Source: Hyphomicrobiales bacterium (GTDB lineage: Bacteria; Pseudomonadota; Alphaproteobacteria; Rhizobiales; Beijerinckiaceae). From it: a stretch of 6,594 nt of DNA. Numbering within the stretch: the stretch's first letter is position 1; each line of letters starts with the position of its first letter. Position numbers and translations under genes: made by a program. The stretch is taken from the NCBI GenBank assembly GCA_015655535.1, contig JAATEW010000111.1, positions 1-6,594 on the forward strand, given 5' to 3'. Positions 1 to 4,985 of this stretch are shown piece after piece. The notes under the pieces were generated by a model that was given only the letters and a program-made list of their open reading frames with translations, was not told the DNA's origin and searched no databases.

Positions 1-131
1 GCCGCGTAATAATGCATGTCCTTGGCGCGCACGACCATGCGCGGGCTTTGCTTGAACGCGCCATTGGACTAGAACGGAATCCAATAGGCTTCGAGATCGT
101 TTGGATGCGTGACGGCGGCTTGAGCGGACAT
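1..131 (-). pseudogene. class III aminotransferase (beta-alanine/omega-amino acid:pyruvate type), 5' end, with an in-frame amber stop
   Basis: The minus strand starts at ATG 131-129 and reads MSAQAAVTHPNDLEAYWIPF, then TAG (69-71). The same frame then continues as SNGAFKQSPRMVVRAKDMHY up to the window edge. Members of this PLP-dependent family, as I recall them, begin with a block like WMPFTANRQFK followed by a PRMVVxAKDMHY-like stretch. The similarity therefore runs across the stop without any shift of frame, and the stop replaces the residue after W-x-P-F. A strong ribosome binding site (AGGAG, 142-138) lies 6 bases before the ATG, so the start is probably genuine. A single change from TCG (Ser) could give the TAG. 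The PLP lysine and the rest of the protein lie outside the window. It may be a pseudogene, a sequencing error, or a gene restarted at ATG 38-36, which has no visible ribosome binding site. Confidence 0.72.
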
Positions 132-227
132 GCGGTGCTCCTGGGCAAGACGAATCGAACCTAGCAGCGTCATACGGCAAGATGAAGAAGGTCTGCCCAG
201 CCAGAGGCAAAAGCTGTTCCGCGGCGA

Positions 228-244
228 TGTTATATCTTTTAACA
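228..244. repeat. short inverted repeat TGTTA-N7-TAACA
   Basis: TGTTA and TAACA face each other across 7 bases in the 193-base divergent gap between the aminotransferase start and the HAD gene. On the minus strand the left arm supplies a TATAAC hexamer (234-229) that could be a -10 box for the aminotransferase. No convincing -35 stands 17 bases upstream of it. The repeat could be an operator or chance in an AT-rich patch. I see nothing else clear in this gap. Confidence 0.25.
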
Positions 245-324
245 TGAGGACAAGCCGCGGTCTCCAGCACGTCACGCCACGATCCGTCACCTCCGCGACA
301 CGCGATCACACCCATATAGGCAGC

Positions 325-1299
325 ATGCGTAAAACCAATGCCCTTCCCTTGACAGGCGACAGCTCTGCCTCTAGCCGCCCGCAGGTGCATGATCGAAAGA
401 CTCCCCTCCCCGCCGCGCCGCGCCTCATCTCTGGCTTAAGCGAAATCCGCGCGTCCTATGACGTGCTTTTATGCGATATCTGGGGCGTTATTCATAACGG
501 CCTCGCCCTGCATTCGGCGGCTGTCGATGCCTTGCTGCGGTTTCGCGCTCAGGGTGGCAAAGTCATTCTGGTGAGCAATGCACCGGCACCCGCGGGCGCT
601 GTCCGCCATCGGCTGGATCGGCTCAAGGTTCCACGCAAAGCCTATGATGCGATCGTAACATCGGGCGACATCATCGCCTCGATGATCGTCGCGCGCGGCG
701 ACGTACCGCTCTACAACATCGGCCCGGTCTACGACCGCTCGCTTTACCGGGAGGTCCGCAAGCTTGCCGGCTGGAGCCCGCGCCTCGCCAAGCTGAAAGA
801 CGCGGCTTACGCCGTCTGCACCGGACTTTTCGACGCCGACACCGAGACGCCCGAAGATTACGATCCGATGCTGGCGCAAATGCTGGAGCGCAGGCTCGAC
901 TTTCTCTGCGCCAATCCCGATCTCGTCGTGCATGTCGGGCCGAAGCTCATCTATTGCGCCGGCGCGATCGCCGAGCGCTACGAAGCAATGGGCGGCACGG
1001 TAGTTCAAGGCGGAAAACCGCATCCGCCGATCTATGAACGCGCGCTCGGCATGGCGGAAGCCCTGCTCGGCCAGCCAGCGCAACGGTCTCGGATTTTGGT
1101 GATCGGGGATGCGATGCGAACCGACGTCAAAGGCGCAATCGCGCAATCGTTCGATTCACTTTTCATCGTCGCGGGAATTCATCAGGACGAAATCCTGACA
1201 ATAGGCATCGGCGAAAGTCTGGATGCCGCGTCTTTCGCAGAATTCATTCAAGCAGCCGGTTTTGCGCCCACTGCCGTTTTGCTGCGACTTGCGTGGTAA
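325..1299 (+). CDS. HAD superfamily class IIA hydrolase (TIGR01459-like)
   Basis: Encodes 324 residues from ATG 325. The four HAD signatures are visible: motif I DIWGVIHNG (nucleophile Asp51), motif II VSNAP (Ser84), motif III GGKPHPPIY (Lys231) and motif IV GDAMRTD (Asp262, Asp267). The position two after the nucleophile, which is Asp in most HAD phosphatases, is Trp53; as I recall this is normal for this subfamily, whose substrate is unknown. It is probably a cytosolic phosphatase acting on a small phosphorylated metabolite. The start is uncertain. ATG 325 has AGG four bases upstream and gives about 40 Ser/Pro-rich residues before the domain, more than I expect. ATG 244 (351 residues) has no ribosome binding site, and GTG 385 (304 residues) is possible because a perfect TTGACA lies at 349-354. 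The gene ends 12 bases from the converging response regulator. Confidence 0.88.
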   Translation: MRKTNALPLTGDSSASSRPQVHDRKTPLPAAPRLISGLSEIRASYDVLLCDIWGVIHNGLALHSAAVDALLRFRAQGGKVILVSNAPAPAGAVRHRLDRLKVPRKAYDAIVTSGDIIASMIVARGDVPLYNIGPVYDRSLYREVRKLAGWSPRLAKLKDAAYAVCTGLFDADTETPEDYDPMLAQMLERRLDFLCANPDLVVHVGPKLIYCAGAIAERYEAMGGTVVQGGKPHPPIYERALGMAEALLGQPAQRSRILVIGDAMRTDVKGAIAQSFDSLFIVAGIHQDEILTIGIGESLDAASFAEFIQAAGFAPTAVLLRLAW

Positions 1300-1300
1300 A

Positions 1301-1311
1301 GGGCCTCGCCC
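1301..1311 (-). terminator. small hairpin between two convergent genes
   Basis: GGGC-CTC-GCCC lies between the stop codons of the hydrolase and the response regulator. Read on the minus strand, the hairpin follows the response-regulator stop immediately and leads into CTTTA, so it could be a minimal intrinsic terminator for that gene. A four-pair stem and a three-T tail are weak, so confidence is low. Confidence 0.25.
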
Positions 1312-1704
1312 CTACGCCGCCACGGACGAAAAGACGGAGTCGATTTTCGCCTTCAAGATCGCCGCATTGAACGGCTTGACGATGTAATGGCTGACGCCCG
1401 CATGGCGCGCCGCGACCACATTGTCGGTCTTCGATTCCGCCGTCACCATGATGAAGGGAACGTCGGACTGCTTGCTGTCCGCCCGAACCTTTTGAAGAAG
1501 CTGGTAGCCGGTCATCGGCTCCATATTCCAGTCGGAAATGATCAAACCATAATGCTTCTGGCTGATCATCTCATAGGCCTGCTGGCCGCTGGACGCTTCA
1601 TCGACGTTTTCGAAACCAATCTGACGGAGCAGATTCCGGATAATACGGATCATCGTCTGATAGTCATCGACAACGAGGATAGGTACGGAAAGATCGGTGA
1701 TCAT
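1312..1704 (-). CDS. single-domain CheY-like response regulator
   Basis: 130 residues, essentially one receiver domain with no output domain. The phosphorylation machinery is complete: acidic pair Asp13-Asp14 (VVDDY), phospho-acceptor Asp58 (ISDWNM), switch residues Thr88 (MVTAES) and Tyr107, and Lys110 (VKPF). Each is one position beyond the E. coli CheY number. The pattern SDWNM...MVTAE...VKPF is close to true CheY, but after the acceptor it reads EPMTG where E. coli has PNMDG. The protein should receive phosphate from a histidine kinase and act by binding a partner such as the flagellar switch or another signalling protein. No cheA, cheW or flagellar gene is near, so it is an orphan and the partner cannot be named. 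ATG 1704 is preceded by GGAG with a 6-base spacer. A start-stop pair (ATGTAA) sits directly before the real ATG. Confidence 0.92.
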   Translation of the reverse strand: MITDLSVPILVVDDYQTMIRIIRNLLRQIGFENVDEASSGQQAYEMISQKHYGLIISDWNMEPMTGYQLLQKVRADSKQSDVPFIMVTAESKTDNVVAARHAGVSHYIVKPFNAAILKAKIDSVFSSVAA

Positions 1705-1784
1705 TTACATCTCCAAAACGGTGCCGAAGCCACCGAAACGACGACAGTCGGAACGAACCCCTTTTTGCCCGGCCGAGCATCGGT

Positions 1785-1798
1785 TTGATCCACGTCAA
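1785..1798. promoter_or_regulatory. FNR/FixK-type box TTGATCCACGTCAA
   Basis: TTGAT-CCAC-GTCAA fits the FNR/FnrL/FixK consensus (TTGA-N6-TCAA). It lies 81 bases upstream of the response-regulator start, which would suit control of that gene by oxygen or redox state. Its centre (1791.5) is also about 72 bases before the start predicted from the plus-strand promoter at 1829-1857, a spacing used by class I activators of this family. No good -10 is visible on the minus strand for a class II arrangement. Which transcript it serves, if any, is open. Confidence 0.45.
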
Positions 1799-1828
1799 AG
1801 AGATTAAGCTTCGCCGCTTGCCATTTTG

Positions 1829-1857
1829 TTAAGACGATCGCTGTGGCTTGATATACT
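1829..1857 (+). promoter_or_regulatory. sigma70-like promoter candidate, plus strand
   Basis: TTAAGA (1829-1834), 17 bases, then TATACT (1852-1857). The -10 matches the consensus at five of six bases and the -35 at four of six, at ideal spacing. Transcription would start near 1864. No protein gene follows on this strand for more than 1.6 kb, so the product would be a short RNA or leader. Confidence 0.4.
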
Positions 1858-1863
1858 TATGTT

Positions 1864-1956
1864 GACGCTTTTCGCGTCGCGTCAAAAAGAGACGATGCGT
1901 AAAGCCTATTGTATGCGTCTATCTTGCTGATTCACCCCCTATTTAGGGGCTTTTGT
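1864..1956 (+). ncRNA. candidate small RNA or leader transcript
   Basis: This is the stretch between the predicted start at about 1864 and the terminator-like hairpin at 1936-1956, about 93 bases. It opens with a strong GC hairpin (TTGACGC 1862-1868 against GCGTCAA 1879-1885, with an alternative GACGC/GCGTC pairing at 1864-1878). It contains a tiny open frame, MRKAYCMRLSC, from ATG 1895 to TGA 1928-1930, with only a weak AAGAGA upstream, and ends in the CCCCT/AGGGG hairpin. It resembles no RNA family I know. It could be a small RNA, a leader peptide with terminator, or unexpressed DNA. Confidence 0.28.
1936..1956 (+). terminator. rho-independent terminator-like hairpin
   Basis: CCCCT (1936-1940) pairs with AGGGG (1945-1949) across a four-base ATTT loop, followed by CTTTTGT. 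A GC-rich stem with a short U tract is typical of intrinsic termination on the plus strand. The stem is only five pairs, so it would be a weak terminator. Confidence 0.4.
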
Positions 1957-2064
1957 ACCATTTTCCGTGGCAACGAGACTCGCAAGAACGCTAACGCGCC
2001 CGCGAAGTCCTAAGACCAAGCGCTTTAATCTAGGCCCTAGCAGAAAGAACAGGGGCGCCTCAGT

Positions 2065-2120
2065 TTAGAACGGGGTCGATTCAATCACAATGACCGCCAC
2101 GTTCTAATTGTCTGTTCTAA
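2065..2120. repeat. three copies of a GTTCTAA heptamer
   Basis: TTAGAAC at 2065-2071 faces two direct copies of GTTCTAA at 2101-2107 and 2114-2120, which are 13 bases apart. The last copy runs into the palindromic repeat at 2123. They could be protein binding sites or the remains of a larger repeat; both neighbouring genes point away from controlling expression through here. Confidence 0.35.
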
Positions 2121-2122
2121 CG

Positions 2123-2166
2123 CATGATCTTGTCCCGAAAAGTCTGCGCTTTTCGGGATCGTGATC
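2123..2166. repeat. GATC-flanked palindromic intergenic repeat
   Basis: CCCGAAAAG (2134-2142), a six-base TCTGCG loop and CTTTTCGGG (2149-2157) form a perfect nine-pair stem. Outside it, GATC at 2126-2129 pairs with GATC at 2163-2166 across a mismatched stretch. From memory, elements with the plan GCATGATCTTxTCCGAAAA...CTTTTCGGGATCATG are abundant between genes in Hyphomicrobiales. The right end touches the stop codon of the minus-strand membrane-protein gene, so the hairpin would form in the 3' end of its mRNA and may stabilise or end it. There is no U tract. Confidence 0.65.
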
Positions 2167-3290
2167 TAGTCCCGCGCGGGTTCGAGTTGGCCACGGCTCG
2201 TCACCACGATCCAGCCTGAGCCGCGCCGCTCGATGGATTTCACCGTTCCGACGCCTGGAATGGTTTCGCCTTCGATGACCTCAATGGCGCCGTGCGGACC
2301 TTCAACGAGCGCGATTCCATCATAGACGTCGCGCACCACCCAATTCGCGACGGGTTGCGATTTCTCCGAAGAGACCGGCACCGCCGGGTTTGAAGTCGGC
2401 GTCTGCCGGCTGGCCACGACCTGTGGCTGCGCCGACGTCTGGGCCTTGACCGGAGGCAAAGGCGTCTGCGCGGGCTTCGTCACGGTCTCCGGCGCGGTTG
2501 GTGCCGCGACGGATGCCGTTGTCGTGGGAATGAGCGCCGCACGTTCCATATGGTCGAGGCGGTCGCTGATCTCGCGCAATTTCGCTGGATCATGCTGGGC
2601 CCGTTCGAGTTTCACCGCGACCTCGGATTTCGTCGTCTCGAGACTGTTTTTCACGGCGTCGAGGTTTTTCTTCAGGGCCCGCAGCTCTTCGGGAGCCGGA
2701 TTTTGCGCCATCGCCGTGCGCAGACCATCGAGCTCCTTTTTCAAGACCCGGATTTCTTCGGTGAGACGGTGTGTCTCGCTCGTGTCGGCGACCGGCGGCA
2801 CGGCAGCCGTCGTCTGCGTGACGGGCGGCTTGATGACATGCGGGCTATAGAAAGACCCGGCAGCGGCCCAGGCTATTCCCGCGAAGGCCGCGAAAGCCGC
2901 CGCCGGCATACCGTAGGATTGAAGCCTGCTGGCGCGCGGCGGACGGGTTTTGGCGTCCGGCTTCGCACCAAGGTTTTCCTTTTCCTTGGCGGCGAAGGGA
3001 ACGAGAGCCGAGCCGAGACCGGCTATCTTTTTCGTCGCATCATCGGCCGCACCGAGCGGCGGAATTTTATCGGCTTTGATTTCCGGCGCGTCACCGCTTT
3101 CCGGCATCTCGTGAGCTTTGACCTCCGGCGCCTCGGCCTCGCGTTCAGCGGGACCATAGGCCAGGACTTTGGTCAGTTCCTTGCTCTCCGGATTGTCCGA
3201 GCTCTCGGATATGTGATCCGCTGCTTTCGCCGCGTCCACGGATTTAGGTTCGCCGGCATCAGAGCCTGGCTCAGCCGATGAAATGTCCAC
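2166..3290 (-). CDS. single-pass membrane protein with coiled coil, unknown function
   Basis: 374 residues. I do not recognise a named family. Residues 1-125 are acidic, low-complexity and probably cytoplasmic, with an imperfect repeat (APEVKAHEMPESGD, then APEIKADKIPPLGA, about 54-81). Residues 127-148 (GMPAAAFAAFAGIAWAAAGSFY) form one transmembrane helix after the basic stretch 114-122. Residues about 172-253 are a heptad-patterned coiled coil, including a duplicated LKKxLDxxK unit. Residues 255-312 are a Pro/Ala/Thr linker. The last 59 residues (NWVVRDVYDG... to the end) look like a compact beta-rich domain with glycines at turns and a VKSIERRG stretch. Basic residues before the helix favour an N-in topology with the C-terminal domain in the periplasm. 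A scaffold or envelope-linking role is a guess. The start is GTG 3290-3288 with GGGAG seven bases upstream. Confidence 0.82.
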   Translation of the reverse strand: MDISSAEPGSDAGEPKSVDAAKAADHISESSDNPESKELTKVLAYGPAEREAEAPEVKAHEMPESGDAPEIKADKIPPLGAADDATKKIAGLGSALVPFAAKEKENLGAKPDAKTRPPRASRLQSYGMPAAAFAAFAGIAWAAAGSFYSPHVIKPPVTQTTAAVPPVADTSETHRLTEEIRVLKKELDGLRTAMAQNPAPEELRALKKNLDAVKNSLETTKSEVAVKLERAQHDPAKLREISDRLDHMERAALIPTTTASVAAPTAPETVTKPAQTPLPPVKAQTSAQPQVVASRQTPTSNPAVPVSSEKSQPVANWVVRDVYDGIALVEGPHGAIEVIEGETIPGVGTVKSIERRGSGWIVVTSRGQLEPARD

Positions 3291-3511
3291 GTTACGTCTC
3301 CCGCCACAGGGGTAAAAACCCAGTAATATGTGTGCGCAGCTTGTCTTAAATCTCTATTAAGAGAGTGCGGCACGAAAACGACTTCGGCGGGGTTTTATTG
3401 GGTGACTCACATCCCTAAATATCCGGCAGTAAACCTGACCTTTTGACGTGTATCAGCAACTTAGCTGACTTTCGGGCGTTAGTTGGCAAGGAGCATCAGG
3501 GGGAGGATCCG
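3291..3511. promoter_or_regulatory. divergent intergenic region
   Basis: This 221-base gap separates the membrane-protein gene and the small secreted-protein gene, which diverge from it, so it should hold both promoters. A weak minus-strand candidate is TATTAC with TTTAAG 16 bases upstream, near 3326-3355. AAAACCC near 3318 and GGGTTTT near 3394 form a distant inverted pair. No strong plus-strand promoter is visible. Confidence 0.3.
3443..3456 (+). promoter_or_regulatory. near-match to an FNR/FixK box
   Basis: TTGAC-GTGT-ATCAG differs from the FNR/FixK pattern (TTGA-N6-TCAA) at the last base only. It lies 55 bases upstream of the secreted-protein start, a sensible place for an activator site. 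TTGACG here could equally be a -35 element, but no good -10 follows at 17 bases. Confidence 0.22.
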
Positions 3512-3799
3512 ATGAGAAAGCTCTGCATGACCGGTTTCGCGTTCGCTGTCGCGCTGTCTGCCGGCCCAATTTTGACCAGCCACAGCAGCGTCGCCGCGTC
3601 GCGTCCTCTGTTGGCACAGAATGATGGACAGGCGCGCGAAACGGAAAGCGCAAGGCTGCTCCGGGAAAATAACATTACCTCGACAGGAGCGACCGTGCCT
3701 CATCCGGGCGTATCTCAAGGCGCGGGACCGACGCCGCTAGACCACGCCATCGAACGCCAGAACGACAAGATCGACAACAGCATCTGCAAGGGCTGCTGA
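3512..3799 (+). CDS. small secreted protein with C-terminal CxxC, unknown function
   Basis: 95 residues from ATG 3512, chosen because GGGAGG (3501-3506) lies five bases upstream; the frame is open further upstream but without a ribosome binding site. Residues 1-29 are a typical Sec signal peptide: MRK, a hydrophobic core (4-21), and a probable cut after Ala29 (V-A-A). The mature protein of about 66 residues is polar, with a charged helix-like stretch (QARETESARLLRENN), a Gly/Pro/Thr-rich middle, and a charged tail ending DNSICKGC. The last four residues, Cys92-x-x-Cys95, could form a disulfide or bind a metal. I cannot name a family. It sits 85 bases before mtnA on the same strand and might share its transcript. 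Confidence 0.8.
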   Translation: MRKLCMTGFAFAVALSAGPILTSHSSVAASRPLLAQNDGQARETESARLLRENNITSTGATVPHPGVSQGAGPTPLDHAIERQNDKIDNSICKGC

Positions 3800-3821
3800 G
3801 CGCTTTCGTTCGTCCAAGCGC
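3800..3821 (+). promoter_or_regulatory. hairpin directly after the small secreted-protein gene
   Basis: GCGCTT (3800-3805) pairs with AAGCGC (3816-3821) across a ten-base loop, starting right after the stop codon. With no U tract it is a poor intrinsic terminator. It may instead be the first element of a structured mtnA leader: its loop contains TTCGT (3809-3813), complementary to the ACGAA loop of the next hairpin. Confidence 0.35.
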
Positions 3822-3856
3822 CGTATCGCGATTTGATCCGCCGTTTCTTTGCGCCT

Positions 3857-3883
3857 ATGTCTCCCGCACGAAGCGGGAGACAT
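3857..3883 (+). promoter_or_regulatory. 11-bp perfect hairpin enclosing the mtnA ribosome binding site
   Basis: ATGTCTCCCGC (3857-3867) is exactly complementary to GCGGGAGACAT (3873-3883), with an ACGAA loop (3868-3872). The Shine-Dalgarno sequence GGGAG (3875-3879) is wholly in the 3' arm, and the stem ends one base before the mtnA ATG (3885). Folded, the mRNA should hide its ribosome binding site, so translation would need the stem to open through a ligand, protein, temperature or ribosomes arriving from upstream. There is no U tract, so it is not an intrinsic terminator. Confidence 0.65.
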
Positions 3884-3884
3884 T

Positions 3885-4985
3885 ATGCGTATCGACGGCA
3901 AGCCTTTTACGTCCATCTGGCCGCACGCGGATTTGAAAGCGGTCGAGATCATCGACCAGACCCAGCTTCCGCATCGATTTGCGACGATGGCACTCATCGA
4001 TGTCGCCGATGCCACCCGCGCGATCAAAAACATGCATGTGCGCGGCGCGCCGCTGATCGGCGTGACAGCGGCCTATGGCCTCGCGCTCGCGATGCGCGCC
4101 GATCCGTCGGATGCCAATCTCGATGCCAGCGCGCAAGCCTTGCTCGCGACCCGGCCGTCGGCCGTCAATCTCGCCTGGGCGCTGAAAGACATGCGCCAGC
4201 ACCTTTTAGCCGAGAAACCGCAAGATCGCGCCGCCAAGGCTTTCGCACGCGCGGCTGAACTTGCAGCAGACGATATAGCGCTTTGCGCCTCAATCGGCGA
4301 TCACGGGCTAACGCTCATCCGCGATGCGCAAGCCAAAAAGGGTGGCGGGACCGTCAATATTCTCACCCATTGCAATGCCGGCTGGCTTGCGACGGTCGAT
4401 TGGGGCACAGCCACGGCGCCGATCTATAAGGCGCATGATGCCGGCATTGCGGTTCATGTCTTCGTCGATGAGACGCGTCCGCGCAATCAAGGCGCTTCGC
4501 TCACCGCCTTCGAACTCGGCCAGCATGGCGTGCCGCATACGGTTATCGTCGATAATGCCGGCGGTCATGTGATGCAGCACGGCGGCGTCGATCTCGTCAT
4601 CGTCGGCACCGACCGCACGACGGCCTCGGGCGACGTCTGCAACAAAATCGGCACCTATCTCAAGGCGCTCGCGGCGAAGGATAATGGCGTGCCGTTCTAT
4701 GTGGCCGCGCCCTCGCCTTCGATCGATTTTTCGCTAGATGATGGCGTGAAAGACATCCCCATCGAGACGCGCAGCCCGGAAGAAGTCACGCATATGGCGG
4801 GCATGACAGGCGACGGCCGCATCGAGACGGTGCGGATCACGCCCGCGTCGAGCCCAGCGATCAATTATGCCTTCGACGTGACGCCCGCGCGGCTGGTGAC
4901 CGGCCTCATCACTGAGCGCGGTGTGGTGGCTGCGACGAAAGAGTCGCTGGCCAAAGCTTTTCCGGAGCGGATTATCGCGCGCTGA
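3885..4985 (+). CDS. mtnA: S-methyl-5-thioribose-1-phosphate isomerase
   Basis: 366 residues. Converts methylthioribose 1-phosphate to methylthioribulose 1-phosphate in methionine salvage or a related shunt that disposes of methylthioadenosine; cytosolic. Family signatures: TIWP-like N-terminus (FTSIWPHADL), IIDQTQLPHRF, the phosphate-binding RGAPLIGVTAAYG (Arg53), THCNAGWLATVDWGTA with catalytic Cys163, and VIVGTDRTTASGDVCNKIGT with catalytic Asp243, matching Cys160 and Asp240 of the B. subtilis enzyme. The length is close to that usual for the family. ATG 3885 is chosen because the protein then begins MRIDGKPF like its relatives and GGGAG lies five bases upstream; an in-frame TTG at 3849 would add 12 unlikely residues. 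The start is masked by a strong hairpin. No other salvage gene is in the window. Confidence 0.96.
   Translation: MRIDGKPFTSIWPHADLKAVEIIDQTQLPHRFATMALIDVADATRAIKNMHVRGAPLIGVTAAYGLALAMRADPSDANLDASAQALLATRPSAVNLAWALKDMRQHLLAEKPQDRAAKAFARAAELAADDIALCASIGDHGLTLIRDAQAKKGGGTVNILTHCNAGWLATVDWGTATAPIYKAHDAGIAVHVFVDETRPRNQGASLTAFELGQHGVPHTVIVDNAGGHVMQHGGVDLVIVGTDRTTASGDVCNKIGTYLKALAAKDNGVPFYVAAPSPSIDFSLDDGVKDIPIETRSPEEVTHMAGMTGDGRIETVRITPASSPAINYAFDVTPARLVTGLITERGVVAATKESLAKAFPERIIAR

Larger units (their letters stand above)
1705..2165. other. 461-base intergenic region rich in regulatory-looking elements
   Basis: Both flanking genes are on the minus strand, so this is the upstream region of the response regulator and the downstream region of the membrane-protein gene. 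No frame looks like a conventional protein. It is more AT-rich than the coding DNA. It holds an FNR/FixK-like box, a plus-strand promoter candidate, two hairpins, an 11-codon open frame, heptamer repeats and a palindromic repeat, entered separately. A near-palindrome CTAG-GCC-CTAG also occurs at 2030-2040. Confidence 0.7.

Noticed and set aside
130..324. Upstream extension of the HAD frame from ATG 130
   Set aside because: It overlaps the aminotransferase start region, has no ribosome binding site and adds no conserved sequence. The frame is open only by composition.
469..1146. 225-codon open frame on the minus strand inside the HAD gene
   Set aside because: It is antisense to a gene with all HAD motifs, has no recognisable domain, and is Arg/Ala/Asp-rich as expected of a shadow frame in GC-rich DNA.
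2550..3281. 243-codon plus-strand open frame opposite the membrane-protein gene
   Set aside because: The Arg/Gly/Phe-rich sequence has no ribosome binding site or domain. The minus frame has a coherent helix, coiled coil and C-terminal domain.
3800..3884. Known SAM-type riboswitch before mtnA
   Set aside because: I could not match the leader to the SAM-I, SAM-II or SAM-V consensus as I remember them. Only the two simple hairpins are visible.
3849..3884. TTG start for mtnA at 3849
   Set aside because: It has no ribosome binding site, and the extra 12 residues would be encoded by the hairpin. The family N-terminus begins at ATG 3885.
3833..4258. Plus-strand frame overlapping the start of mtnA in another phase
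   Set aside because: It is Arg/Ala-rich with no family resemblance, and mtnA is unambiguous.
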